A stretch of 64,000 nt of DNA, taken from NCBI RefSeq assembly GCF_030816015.1, contig NZ_JAUSXN010000001.1, positions 2,852,001 through 2,916,000 on the forward strand. The letters are read 5' to 3'. The DNA comes from Pedobacter sp. W3I1 (GTDB lineage Bacteria; Bacteroidota; Bacteroidia; Sphingobacteriales; Sphingobacteriaceae). The first letter of the stretch is position 1, and the number at the start of each line of letters is the position of its first letter. Shown here piece after piece: positions 1 through 8,908 of the stretch. The notes beneath the pieces are model-generated. The model saw only the letters and a program-made list of their open reading frames with translations. It searched no databases and was not told where the DNA came from. The position numbers and the translations under genes are program-made.

Positions 1-573
1 GTTCGTTTTAATTACAAGGTACTTGCGGCCTGTGTACTTACTGCGTTTTTAGCGGCATTGCTGGGTGCGTTTTTGGTGAGCAGGATCGATAATTCGGTCA
101 TTAAACCTGTGATCCTCGTTGTGCTGATTTTAGTTGCACTTTACACCTACTTTAACAAACAATTTGGTATCCACCAAGAGAAAGACCATTCCCTTAAACA
201 ACAGGTTTTAATGGCTGCTTTATTTGGGATATTGATCGGTTTTTATGATGGTTTAATCGGTCCGGGCACAGGTTCTTTCCTCATTTTGGTTTTCATTGCG
301 GTATTGGGCTTCGATTTTATTGGTGCCAGCGCGCATGCCAAAATTGTAAACATGGCGACTAATCTGGCGGCCATTATCTATTTCAGCTCTACGGGGCATA
401 TCCTGTTTCAGTACGCCATCCCAATGGCGCTGTTTAATCTAACCGGTGCTTTCTTCGGCACAAAACTGGCCTTGCTTAAAGGAAATAAATTTGTACGGGT
501 ATTTTTTCTGATTGTTGTTTTCGGAACAATTCTACGCTTTGCATATGACATTTTGAAAGCGTATGCGGTGTAA
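1..573 (+). CDS. TSUP (TauE/SafE, DUF81) membrane permease, 5'-truncated by window edge
   Basis: The reading frame is open from base 1, so the true start lies upstream; 190 C-terminal residues are present. The sequence is strongly hydrophobic with four or five membrane segments. A glycine-rich loop (FYDGLIGPGTGSFLI, about residue 80 of the visible part) is typical of the TSUP family, which exports sulfite, sulfonates or other small anions across the inner membrane. The terminal part (GAFFGTKLALLKG, then VRVFFLIVV) matches the usual C-terminal repeat of this fold. The substrate cannot be told from sequence. No terminator is evident after the stop. Confidence 0.85.
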   Translation, partial: VRFNYKVLAACVLTAFLAALLGAFLVSRIDNSVIKPVILVVLILVALYTYFNKQFGIHQEKDHSLKQQVLMAALFGILIGFYDGLIGPGTGSFLILVFIAVLGFDFIGASAHAKIVNMATNLAAIIYFSSTGHILFQYAIPMALFNLTGAFFGTKLALLKGNKFVRVFFLIVVFGTILRFAYDILKAYAV

Positions 574-839
574 AAGGGAAAATGTAAAATAAAATACTTT
601 GCAGATAGGTTTTAACTTAAATTCTCAGATTACTTTTCGAAACAGAAATTACGGTCATCTAAAGACAATTGGCACATAACCATCCGAGTGGTGAGTTGTC
701 TCCCAGTCATGCATATCTGGCAACGTCTGGATGGAAGTCCTGTTCGTATACTCTTACATCTTATTCTGATAATCTACGTGTACCCTCATTCAAATACTTT
801 AATGGTAAAACGCATGAAGGATATAGGTTCAGGAATTAA

Positions 840-853
840 TGCAAACGATTGCA
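840..853. promoter_or_regulatory. Possible LacI-family operator upstream of SusC
   Basis: The 14-mer TGCAAACGATTGCA is a near-perfect palindrome centred on CG, with one mismatched pair. This is the usual shape of LacI/GalR-family operators. It lies 237 bases before the SusC start. A related half-site occurs before the PL1 gene at 7613 and a weaker one before GH2 at 34109. No LacI-family gene is in the window, so the regulator would be encoded elsewhere. Inferred from pattern only. Confidence 0.4.
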
Positions 854-918
854 CAAATAAATCCTTAAGAAGACATTATCCGGATTAAAAATTCGTAAGA
901 TTGTTTTAGTGTTTGATT

Positions 919-940
919 CGTTCCGGCTGTAGCCGGAACG
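919..940. repeat. Perfect 10-bp inverted repeat
   Basis: CGTTCCGGCT is followed, after two bases, by its exact reverse complement AGCCGGAACG. It is much richer in GC than its surroundings. There is no T-run on either side, so it is not an intrinsic terminator. It may be an operator or a hairpin in the SusC leader, which starts 150 bases downstream. Confidence 0.5.
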
Positions 941-1090
941 GATAATCAGATTGACCCGGTCAAAATAAAAAGGATTTTTCCCATGTGAGGGGCTTGATTT
1001 GAATTGACCTCTAGACCAATACCGATAATTAAACCGCACATATGTATTAGGTAACCATGTGCTTATTAAATAATAACCTAACCAAATATT

Positions 1091-4054
1091 ATGATCAAAT
1101 TCTATCTATCAATGGCAATGTTTTGCCTGCTCAGCGTCTTGTCCTGGGGGCAGACCCGGGTAATTACCGGTCAGATCTCAGATTCTAAAACTGGTGAAAC
1201 CCTCATAGGGGTAAGTATCCTGGTAAAAGGCACTACGCAAGGTACGAGTTCTGATGGTAACGGAAAGTTCGCTATCAATGTACCAGGGAATACCGCTATA
1301 CTTGTTTTTAACTATGTAGGTTACCTGACCAGGGAAATAACGGTGGGCAACCAGAGCCAGATTACTTTGAAAATGGCCCCGGATGAGACTACACTTAACG
1401 ATGTTGTAGTGATTGGCTACGGAACGGTAAAGAAGCGAGACCTTACGGGGTCTGTGGTATCGGTGAAAGGGGAAGATATCGCCAAGGTGCCTTCAGCCAA
1501 TCCGCTTGAATCCATTCAGGGAAAGGTGCCCGGTGTAGACATTACCCGTAGCAGCGGGTCTGCTTCATCAGGGGTGAACATCAATATCAGGGGAACACGG
1601 TCCATCTCAGCAGGCAATGGTCCGCTGATTATTGTGGATGGCGTGCAGTATGGCAGTCTTCAGGATCTGAATGCAAATGATATCGCTTCTATGGAAATCT
1701 TAAAAGATGCCTCATCAACAGCAATATACGGTTCGCGTGGTGCAAACGGCGTTATTATTGTGACCACTAAAAAGGGTGTATCCGGACAGGCCGTGGTTTC
1801 GTTAAACTCCTATTACGGAATATCACAGGTAGCACGTTATCCAAGTATCATGGATGGTCAACAGTTCGTTGAACAGCGTCGTCAGGCTTATCGGACTACC
1901 GGTAACTGGGCGAGCCCTGCAGATGATATCAAAATCTTTAACTCGGCAGAATATGCTGCCATTCAGAATAACCAGTATACCAACTATCAGGATCTTTTGC
2001 TCCACGACGGAAGCCAGCAGGATTATCAGATAGGGGTAAGGGCAGGAACAGAAAAGACAAAGGCATATTTTTCACTTGATTATCTTGATGAAAAAGGACT
2101 GCTTAAAAACGACCGCTCAAATCGTTATTCCGCGCGCCTCAATCTGGATCAGAATATCGGGAAGTACTTTACTACAGGGATGCAGGCCCAGTTTACCCAT
2201 TATGAAATCAACAACCGCAGGGACCCACTGAACCAGGCAAACAAAATATCACCGCTTGGGGACGCTTTCGATCAGCAGGGCAACCTGATCATTTATCCCC
2301 TTTCGGGCACCTCAGTAAATCCGCTTGCCGATGAGCAACCTGATGTGTATTCCAGTAAATCTATTATCAACAGGACACTCCTGTCGGCCTATATGGAGCT
2401 TAAGCCATTAAAAGGCCTTGTTATCAGGTCAAATCTTGGAGCTAACCTAAACACGGACAGGACCGGTACCTTTGCTGACCGCTATTCGATAGATCGTAAT
2501 GGTTCAGTACCAAAAGCGACCTACTCGGCATCCAACAGTCACCTGATCAATATCGAGAATTTTGTTACCTATAACAAGGAAATCAAGGACCATTCATTTA
2601 CCCTAACGGGAATAAACAGTTTACTGTTCAATAGATCTGATAATATTGCCGCATCGGGTGAAAACCAACTGCTCAGGTCGCAGCTTTTTTACGGACTTGG
2701 CAACTCCCAGAACCAGGCTGTAACCACCGCCTACAATATGAGCAACCTGATATCGTATGCCGGAAGGATCAACTATTCTTATAAAGGGAAATATCTGTTA
2801 ACCGCCACAGGACGTACCGATGGCTCCTCGAAATTGGCAGAGGCAAACCATTGGGCATTTTTTCCCTCGGCTGCCGTTGCCTGGAGAGTGAGTGATGAAA
2901 AATTCCTTAAGGATAATAAAGTGATCAGTGACCTGAAACTAAAGTATAGTTACGGGATAGCCGGGAGTGATAACATCAATGCTTATTCAACCCAGAGCAG
3001 CCTGTCCAGGATCGCTTTCGGTTTTGATGAAACCGCTGTTCCCGCCTATGCCTATTCGCCCAGGATCGGAAACATTGACCTGACCTGGGAAAAGACCAAG
3101 ACGAGCGATTTTGGTATTGAAATAGGATTGTTTAAAAACCGGATTACCGCAACCATAGACTATTATGATTCTAAAACCTATGATCTATTACTTAACAGAA
3201 GCCTTCCGCCAACAGATGGGGTGACAACGGTAACCCAGAACATTGCAAAAACAAGAAACAAGGGACTCGAGATCTTTATCTCTTCGAGGAATTTCGAAGG
3301 AAAGGATTTTCATTGGACCACAAACCTGACCTTCAGCAGAAATGTGGAGGAAATAACCGAACTGGCAGGAGGAGCCCAGTCTGATGTGCTGAACTCGTGG
3401 TTCGTAGGTTCACCTGTTCAGGCATACTATGACTATCAGAAAATCGGTATATGGCAAACCGGCGAGGAGGCAGAGGCTGCAAAGTTTGGCCAGAAGCCTG
3501 GTGATATACACGTAGCTGACTTAAACAACGACGGTAAAATAGATGCCACCAATGACCGAAAGATCATAGGGACCAACCGGCCTAAATGGAGTGGCGGACT
3601 GGAAAATACATTTACCTATAAATCCTGGGACCTGAATGTTTATGTTTTTGCCAGGATTGGACAGACGATCTATCCGGATTTTCTAAGAAGGTATGATACC
3701 CAGGGGGTGGGGAACAGCACTACAGCAATCAATTACTGGACCCCTGAAAACCCAAGCAATGACTATCCGAGGCCGAATAAAAATATCTCCTTCGCATCCA
3801 CACTTTATTCAAGCTCATTGGGCTATGTTGACGGTTCCTATATCAGGTTGCGCAATATTACCCTTGGCTATACCATCCCGAAAGAGGTTATTCAAAAGAG
3901 CTTTATCAAAAGTGTCCGTTTATATGCAACAGCAAGAAACCCCTTTACCTATACCAGATCAAGTGTGCTCAAAGAGTATGATCCTGAACGTGGCGGGTCA
4001 GAAAATGCACCCATGACCAAACTTTATACTTTCGGACTGAACGCAACTTTCTAG
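1091..4054 (+). CDS. SusC/RagA-family TonB-linked outer membrane transporter (pectin locus)
   Basis: A 987-residue TonB-dependent outer membrane channel that would import oligosaccharides captured by its SusD partner. It has a signal peptide ending near LSWGQT (residue 21), a carboxypeptidase-D-like domain (VITGQISDSKTGETLIGVSI), then a plug domain beginning DVVVIGYGTVKKRDLTGSV near residue 105, with the SusC-typical AIYGSRGANGVIIVTT. The rest is a beta-barrel ending in an aromatic residue (LNATF). SusD follows 20 bases after the stop. The adjacent PL1 lyase and GH95 remnant point to a pectin-derived substrate, which is inference from context. Base composition appears richer in GC than the 8-12 kb region. 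Confidence 0.95.
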   Translation: MIKFYLSMAMFCLLSVLSWGQTRVITGQISDSKTGETLIGVSILVKGTTQGTSSDGNGKFAINVPGNTAILVFNYVGYLTREITVGNQSQITLKMAPDETTLNDVVVIGYGTVKKRDLTGSVVSVKGEDIAKVPSANPLESIQGKVPGVDITRSSGSASSGVNINIRGTRSISAGNGPLIIVDGVQYGSLQDLNANDIASMEILKDASSTAIYGSRGANGVIIVTTKKGVSGQAVVSLNSYYGISQVARYPSIMDGQQFVEQRRQAYRTTGNWASPADDIKIFNSAEYAAIQNNQYTNYQDLLLHDGSQQDYQIGVRAGTEKTKAYFSLDYLDEKGLLKNDRSNRYSARLNLDQNIGKYFTTGMQAQFTHYEINNRRDPLNQANKISPLGDAFDQQGNLIIYPLSGTSVNPLADEQPDVYSSKSIINRTLLSAYMELKPLKGLVIRSNLGANLNTDRTGTFADRYSIDRNGSVPKATYSASNSHLINIENFVTYNKEIKDHSFTLTGINSLLFNRSDNIAASGENQLLRSQLFYGLGNSQNQAVTTAYNMSNLISYAGRINYSYKGKYLLTATGRTDGSSKLAEANHWAFFPSAAVAWRVSDEKFLKDNKVISDLKLKYSYGIAGSDNINAYSTQSSLSRIAFGFDETAVPAYAYSPRIGNIDLTWEKTKTSDFGIEIGLFKNRITATIDYYDSKTYDLLLNRSLPPTDGVTTVTQNIAKTRNKGLEIFISSRNFEGKDFHWTTNLTFSRNVEEITELAGGAQSDVLNSWFVGSPVQAYYDYQKIGIWQTGEEAEAAKFGQKPGDIHVADLNNDGKIDATNDRKIIGTNRPKWSGGLENTFTYKSWDLNVYVFARIGQTIYPDFLRRYDTQGVGNSTTAINYWTPENPSNDYPRPNKNISFASTLYSSSLGYVDGSYIRLRNITLGYTIPKEVIQKSFIKSVRLYATARNPFTYTRSSVLKEYDPERGGSENAPMTKLYTFGLNATF

Positions 4055-4074
4055 AAAATCAAAAAGAAAATATT

Positions 4075-5715
4075 ATGATGAAAAAATATATTTATAAGGT
4101 ATTACTTGCCATGGGCCTGTTAACCTTAACAGTATCCTGCCAAAAATCATTAGAAGAATATAATCCCTCCGGAATTACCGCAGAAAGTGTGTTCACCACG
4201 CCCGAAGGATTCGAAACATTGGTAAATGCGGCATATTCCTATCAAAGATGGTGGTATGGTAAAGAAGAAGGATTCAGCATGTCGGAAATGGGAACAGACC
4301 TTTGGATGAGCGGAGCCGGTGATGCAACAACAGATCTGACCCAATATATTAACCTGCAGGGCACCAATTCAGCCATTACAACCGAATGGCAACAGTTGTA
4401 TGCAGCAGTAAACCTGTGCAACGCCGGAATCAACAGGATCTCAGGTGCAGGTTTGTCTGCTACTGCCCGACCCCTTAGAGAGGCCGAACTGAGGTTTCTC
4501 CGGGCATTCTATTACTGGCACATCGTGGAGACCTGGGGTGGAGTACATTTCTCGCTCAACGAAACGCAAGGGGTAATCACTACAGCGAATAAGACACCTG
4601 TGGAGACGTTTAACAAACAGATCATTGAAGATCTTCTTTTTGCAATAGAGCGTCTTCCGGTCACAACTGCTGACTATGGAAGGGTTACCAAGCCTGCTGC
4701 ACAGGCATTTTTGGCCAGAATGTACCTTACTCAGAAGAAATATACAGAAGCAAGGGCAATGGCCTTAGCGGTGATCAACGGAGGATATGGATTTACCCTG
4801 CTTCCAAATTATGCTGATCTGTGGAAAATGTCGAACCTGAAGAACAAGGAAATAGTTTATGCCATAAACTATTCGGTAAACCTTTCCCTTAACGATTTGG
4901 CAGACCCCATTTTAAACCCACTCGGACACAGTAGGGGAAGCAGCAATGCCCATCTTCTGTTTGCCATGAAATACGATGATCAACCCGGGATGGTCAGGGA
5001 TATTGCCAACGGCAGGCCCTTTAACAGGTATATGCCGACAAGATTTTTACTTGATCTTTATTCCGACAACGACTCCCGGTACGAAGGATCCTATAAAACG
5101 GTCTGGTATGCCAACAGCACTTCCAGGCCCGCTGGCATGGCGATTGGCGATACTGCGGTTTTTGCTACGAAAAAAGTTTATGCCCCGGTGGGAAAGCTGT
5201 ATAAAACATTTGATAGAAATGCCATTTACAATGCCAATGGAACTGTAAAGGATCAGCTCCATTATGTTTCGCTCAATAAATTTGATGATCCGACACGGAG
5301 TAGTGCCAATGAAGCCCAGAGTGCAAGGGATGCATTTGTGATCCGTTTTTCAGAACTTTATTTGATTGCTGCTGAAGCAGAATTCAGTCTGGGGAACCCT
5401 GCACAGGCTGCAACTTATTTAAACGTAGTCCGTACCAGGGCAGCTAAACCGGGTAAAATCGCTGACATGCAGGTCACTGCCGATCAGGTAAGCTTTGATC
5501 TGATACTGGATGAACGTGCCAGAGAATTTGCCGGTGAACAGCTCCGTTGGTTCGATCTGAAAAGGACAGGAAAATTAATTGAAAGGGTAAAGGCCAATAA
5601 TCCTAATGTGGCTACCGCCATTCAGGACTTTCATCTGGTACGTCCAATTCCGCGGACCCAGATTGATGCGGTATCCAATAAGGACGAATTTAAACAGAAT
5701 CCCGGGTATCAATAA
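4075..5715 (+). CDS. SusD/RagB-family substrate-binding lipoprotein (pectin locus)
   Basis: A 546-residue surface lipoprotein that caps the SusC channel encoded just upstream and binds glycan. A lipoprotein signal (LTLTVSCQKS, lipobox Cys near residue 22) is followed by SusD-type features: the helical TPR-like scaffold (RFLRAFYYWHIVETWGGV) and the C-terminal RagB motif ILDERAREFAGEQLRWFDLKRTG. It ends with the typical FKQNPGYQ. It is co-oriented with SusC and separated from it by 20 bases, so almost certainly cotranscribed. A damaged GH95 gene follows after 37 bases. Confidence 0.95.
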   Translation: MMKKYIYKVLLAMGLLTLTVSCQKSLEEYNPSGITAESVFTTPEGFETLVNAAYSYQRWWYGKEEGFSMSEMGTDLWMSGAGDATTDLTQYINLQGTNSAITTEWQQLYAAVNLCNAGINRISGAGLSATARPLREAELRFLRAFYYWHIVETWGGVHFSLNETQGVITTANKTPVETFNKQIIEDLLFAIERLPVTTADYGRVTKPAAQAFLARMYLTQKKYTEARAMALAVINGGYGFTLLPNYADLWKMSNLKNKEIVYAINYSVNLSLNDLADPILNPLGHSRGSSNAHLLFAMKYDDQPGMVRDIANGRPFNRYMPTRFLLDLYSDNDSRYEGSYKTVWYANSTSRPAGMAIGDTAVFATKKVYAPVGKLYKTFDRNAIYNANGTVKDQLHYVSLNKFDDPTRSSANEAQSARDAFVIRFSELYLIAAEAEFSLGNPAQAATYLNVVRTRAAKPGKIADMQVTADQVSFDLILDERAREFAGEQLRWFDLKRTGKLIERVKANNPNVATAIQDFHLVRPIPRTQIDAVSNKDEFKQNPGYQ

Positions 5716-5752
5716 TATGCTGCGGAATTAACCAAATATAAATTAAGACCAA

Positions 5753-5995
5753 ATGTTTATAAAGAACTTTATTGTCATGTGTTTTGATACTTACAGTTTT
5801 CGGCACAAGTGCACAGCAATCCCCAAATCTTTTGGAATTATGGTATGACAAGCCTGCCTCAAACTGAAACGAGGTCCTTCCTATTGGAACGGTCCTACTT
5901 GCAAGTATGATATTTGGTGGCATTGCCAGAGAACGCCTACGGTTGAATGAAGAAAACATCCTTTCTCGGTGGTGTCGTTCTGATCATTCTAAACT
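5753..5995 (+). pseudogene. Remnant of a GH95 (alpha-fucosidase/galactosidase-type) glycoside hydrolase
   Basis: The 5' end of a secreted GH95 enzyme survives in pieces. ATG at 5753 reads MFIKNFIVMC. After a frame change near 5781 the signal peptide continues as LILTVFGTSAQQ. The family's N-terminal signature follows as NLLELWYDKPAS, then N, a stop (TGA at 5862), NEVLPIGT and MIFGGIARERLRLNEE. Intact family members normally read LWYDKPA, E-LPIGNG, MVFGG and LNEDTLWSGGP at these points. Similarity fades after about 5995 and several further stops follow, so at least 600 codons are missing. It sits directly after SusD, as a functional GH95 gene would in a pectin or xyloglucan locus. Confidence 0.75.
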
Positions 5996-6354
5996 TCAAA
6001 AGGAGGATTAGGGATTCCTGAAACTGGCTTTCTTGTCCCTGTAACCAATGTTCATGTATTCCTGTTGAAGGACGGGTATAGACAATGAATACCAGTGCAG
6101 AACAAGAAGCTATAGGGTAGGTGATTACCATCGATAATGTTTCCAGTACGCACCGGACAGCGGTTTGCCAATCATAAAATATGGTTAACAAGGCTGGATC
6201 TTTCATGATCCAGCCCTGATCAGTCATCCTATTGGTAAACATTTTTGCCACTGTTCTGATGGCACTGTTTCAGGATATTGATCAACTTAAATTAACCACT
6301 TGCATATGCTCTACTATCAAATCCTGCCTTGTTATTTATATTATTGCCATTGTA
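5996..6354. other. Gene-free stretch downstream of the GH95 remnant
   Basis: The only readable frame is a minus-strand open frame (5937-6251) that overlaps the GH95 remnant and resembles no protein I know. The DNA may be further decayed GH95 sequence, but I could not align it. A strong hairpin lies at 6192-6215. Confidence 0.5.
6192..6215. terminator. Hairpin, possible terminator between convergent genes
   Basis: GGCTGGATC pairs perfectly with GATCCAGCC across a six-base loop (TTTCAT). There is no clear T-run on either side, so termination is uncertain. Its position 140 bases beyond the stop of the minus-strand PL1 gene would suit bidirectional termination. Confidence 0.4.
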
Positions 6355-7479
6355 CTATAAAGTAGTACAGGAATTGCCAGAAAGTGTAGCCCCAGCGCCA
6401 TTGGAAGCCGTAACATTGGCTTTTACAGATGAAGCACTGAGAACGCTTAGGCTATAGGGCGGGGTAAAGGCTGTTACGCCGTTACCGGCAGTATTTCCTG
6501 TCACGGATGTAAAAATATTGTTTTTGACCTGGACAGCAGTAGCGTTGTTGCTCATGAGATCAATAGGGATCTTAACATTCTCAAACACATTTGACTCTAC
6601 CAAAAGATTTGATTCCAGGCCAGCCTGTATGCCGTTTTTACTTGCTGTGCTGTTAAAATAGTTGTTTACGATGTGCACACTGCCAAACCTTACCCTTGGC
6701 ATCCTGGCAACACAGCCCTGGGCCCACCAGCAGCGTACAAAAGTGATCCGAAAGCGTCCCCTGTCGGAAGTAACATCATCACCTGATCCGATCAGGTTAG
6801 AAAACCGGTGGTCGTCAGATCCACCCGGGCCACCTGCCCTGGGCGCTTTCAGGTAAGTGAATTTACAGTATGAAGCGGTAATAAAATCAGAGGCAGCCTT
6901 GATATCAAAATTACCATCAACCCCGTCCCTGAATTCGCAGTGGTCGACCCAGACATTGGTGGAGGCGTCTAAAGTGACATTGTCCCAACCATCAACATCG
7001 TAAGCGCCAGGGCCTTCAAAGATCAGGTTCCTGATGATGATATTTTTACATCTTTTTATATACATGATGCCCGAGCCGGCCTTGGTCTGGTCTGCCGAAA
7101 CGATCTTTGCACCTGAAGAACCGAAAAGTGTTTTTCCGGTCTGGTCCTGAAAGGAAATCCTTCCTCCGGATGGAACTGTAATGGTGCCGTTTACCTGGAT
7201 CACCTTGATCCCTGTGTTTTCTATCGCAGACTTGAGTGCGGCATAATTTGTGACTACTGTGGCACTGGCCTCTCCGCCGCCCGTGGTACCGCCGTTTTGG
7301 GCTGCCCAGCCTTTGGCAGAACATATAGCTTCTGTAGTTGCCAGGTTAGAAGCTGGCTGATTGATTGAAAGTCCTGTATTTTCAGGTTGGATAGTCAGCC
7401 GAGCTGATTTTTCACAGCCGAAAATCAGGATAGAAATGGTAATCGCCATTAATAAATGGCGTAAATTTTTGTTTTTCAT
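6355..7479 (-). CDS. Pectate lyase, polysaccharide lyase family 1, lipoprotein
   Basis: A 374-residue exported enzyme cleaving polygalacturonate by calcium-dependent beta-elimination. The N-terminus carries a lipoprotein signal (ITISILIFGCEKS), so it is probably membrane-anchored, perhaps surface-exposed. The lyase domain follows from about residue 50, with the parallel beta-helix motifs IIIRNLIFEG, VWVDHCEFRDGVDGNFDI (calcium-binding Asp) and SDFITASYCKF. RMPRVRFGSVHIVNNYF contains the catalytic Arg region conserved in PL1. It faces the SusC/SusD genes and likely generates oligogalacturonides for them. Length is normal for the family. Confidence 0.9.
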   Translation of the reverse strand: MKNKNLRHLLMAITISILIFGCEKSARLTIQPENTGLSINQPASNLATTEAICSAKGWAAQNGGTTGGGEASATVVTNYAALKSAIENTGIKVIQVNGTITVPSGGRISFQDQTGKTLFGSSGAKIVSADQTKAGSGIMYIKRCKNIIIRNLIFEGPGAYDVDGWDNVTLDASTNVWVDHCEFRDGVDGNFDIKAASDFITASYCKFTYLKAPRAGGPGGSDDHRFSNLIGSGDDVTSDRGRFRITFVRCWWAQGCVARMPRVRFGSVHIVNNYFNSTASKNGIQAGLESNLLVESNVFENVKIPIDLMSNNATAVQVKNNIFTSVTGNTAGNGVTAFTPPYSLSVLSASSVKANVTASNGAGATLSGNSCTTL

Positions 7480-7612
7480 TTTTGGTCTGTTTTGTACGGT
7501 TAGAATTTTAGAGCAGGACAGAAAGTTTGCTGTAAGTTAATATTTGGTTAGTTGTATATATTAAGTTACATTTTGCATCCGTTTAAACAGCTTTTTTGTG
7601 TCTAAATATTTG

Positions 7613-7626
7613 TGCAAACGTTCCCG
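7613..7626. promoter_or_regulatory. Possible LacI-type half-site upstream of PL1
   Basis: TGCAAACGTTCCCG repeats the left half of the better palindrome at 840-853 (TGCAAACG), but its right half is poorly matched. It lies 134 bases before the PL1 start, in the divergent region. Only the shared half-site supports it. Confidence 0.25.
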
Positions 7627-7976
7627 TTATCGATTGCGTACAATCAGATCCGTTCGGCATAGGGAGTCAAGCCATCATAAAAAATTGCTTGGCTAAAAGG
7701 AAAAAAAATGTCATGCCGCAGTGTGTGCAGATTTGCTCCACTGTTATATTGGTACTCATTTTATCCTTCCTTGCTGCAGGTCGACAAGACTTTTAGGCCC
7801 CTGGAATAGTCTATTAACTAATTTTCTTCACTCGTTAATCTGTATGGTTCGATGAACTATTTTCTTCAAATTAATTAACGCTTCAGTAAAGCTGGTGAAA
7901 AGTAGTGGTCAACATAGAGAAACGTCCAAAGGCAGCAACTCCTTGAAAACACTTCCCCAAAAAAAGATGAAATTAA
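7627..7976. other. Gene-free stretch between PL1 and the MarR gene
   Basis: Nothing convincing is encoded here. A short frame near 7720-7796 has a signal-peptide-like hydrophobic run (STVILVLILSFLAAG) followed at once by a stop, and could be the start of a dead exported protein, but I could not identify a family. The sequence becomes AT-rich from about 7800. Confidence 0.4.
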
Positions 7977-8007
7977 TTTGGAATATATTAAAATCAATTT
8001 ATCTTTG
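7977..8007 (+). promoter_or_regulatory. Bacteroidota-type promoter of the MarR gene
   Basis: TTTG (7977-7980) and TATCTTTG (8000-8007) are separated by exactly 19 bases, matching the -33 TTTG and -7 TAnnTTTG elements known from Bacteroidota. Transcription would begin near 8014. This favours the ATG at 8042 over an upstream GTG at 8024. Confidence 0.6.
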
Positions 8008-8041
8008 TTAGTAAGATACTTTTGTGGTAACTTATTTAGGT

Positions 8042-8500
8042 ATGAAAGATAAAAAACAACATTCTAATATCGCCACTTTAGGGCGGCTTAATTCTGACAC
8101 TACAATCCAAATGCATGAAGCCATTGCAAGAAAGGCCGGATTGTCGGGTACTGATCATAAGTATTTAGGGTATATTATTCAAAAGGGAACGATGACAGCA
8201 GGTGAAATGGCAAATCTAACCGGGCTTTCAACGGGAGCTGTTACAGGGCTTGTTGATCGTTTCGAAAAAAAGAGGTTGGTAAAAAGGGAATTTGATCCAG
8301 CCGATCGGCGAAAAATAATTGTCGTTCCAAATGTGCCAAACATTATGGCGTTATCTGGTGGTGTGTTTGATGAAATACAAACAAGAATGACTGCATTAAT
8401 GGAAAATTTCAATGATGAAGAGGTGCAAATAATAGAAAAATATATGACTAGTTGTATTGAAATCATGCAGGACATAACAAGTAAGTTGAATGAAAAGTGA
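8042..8500 (+). CDS. MarR-family transcriptional regulator
   Basis: A 152-residue winged-helix repressor. The central part shows the MarR DNA-binding core: GEMANLTGLSTGAVTGLVDRFEKKRLVKREFDPADRRK, with the recognition helix around STGAVTGLVDRF and the wing around DPADRRKIIV. The ligand is unknown. I chose ATG 8042 because the predicted promoter places the transcript start near 8014; a GTG start at 8024 would add six residues. It heads the AT-rich accessory stretch, and its natural target may be the VOC and hydrolase genes downstream. Confidence 0.88.
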   Translation: MKDKKQHSNIATLGRLNSDTTIQMHEAIARKAGLSGTDHKYLGYIIQKGTMTAGEMANLTGLSTGAVTGLVDRFEKKRLVKREFDPADRRKIIVVPNVPNIMALSGGVFDEIQTRMTALMENFNDEEVQIIEKYMTSCIEIMQDITSKLNEK

Positions 8501-8908
8501 GCGTGATGAAGTTTTTTATACTACGCACCATAAACAATGCCCAAACGAAAATATGACTTTCATTTACGTAAATCGGATTTTTTGGTTATGCCTGGCGTTA
8601 CAGATGCGGAACTCATGTTTAATGGGACTAGAAGAAGTAATGCTTTTTGGTAAAGCTAATTCGGCTGAAAAATCATTAGCACGGGCATTTGAAACTTTTG
8701 GAAAAAAAGAAGACCAAGAATCGAAAAAATAGTATTGGAAGGAATAAAACGAGGAAGCGACAACGTAATTGAAGAATGCATTTCAACAAAAGATGCGAAA
8801 ATTAATGATTAGAATTTTTGTTGACCTACTTGCCGAAAAAGGGAATCATTGGCTATTCAGCTACAAAAAAATTGGGAACAAAAAATTAAATTAATAAAAT
8901 AAATAGCA
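8501..8908 (+). pseudogene. Probable decayed gene of unknown family
   Basis: This 400-base stretch is protein-like in shifting frames. One frame reads PKRKYDFHLRKSDFLVM and DAELMFNGTRRSNAF before a stop. Another then reads GKANSAEKSLARAFETF, and a third continues VLEGIKRGSDNVIEECI before stopping near 8811. The pattern suggests one gene broken by at least two frame changes. I could not name the family. The 80-codon open frame at 8490-8732 is part of this mixture and is not credible as an intact gene. Confidence 0.4.

Larger units (their letters stand above)
574..1090. other. Gene-free leader of the pectin SusC gene
   Basis: About 515 bases without a credible gene. A 66-codon open frame at 688-888 shows no protein-like character. 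The stretch holds a LacI-type near-palindrome (840-853) and a GC-rich perfect palindrome (919-940), listed separately. No clear TAnnTTTG promoter element was found, so the transcription start of the SusC gene is unknown. Confidence 0.6.

Noticed and set aside
688..888. 66-codon open frame upstream of SusC
   Set aside because: No protein-like features, overlaps the LacI-type palindrome, and is within the leader of SusC.
919..940. Terminator at the GC-rich palindrome
   Set aside because: Only a two-base loop and no T-run on either strand.
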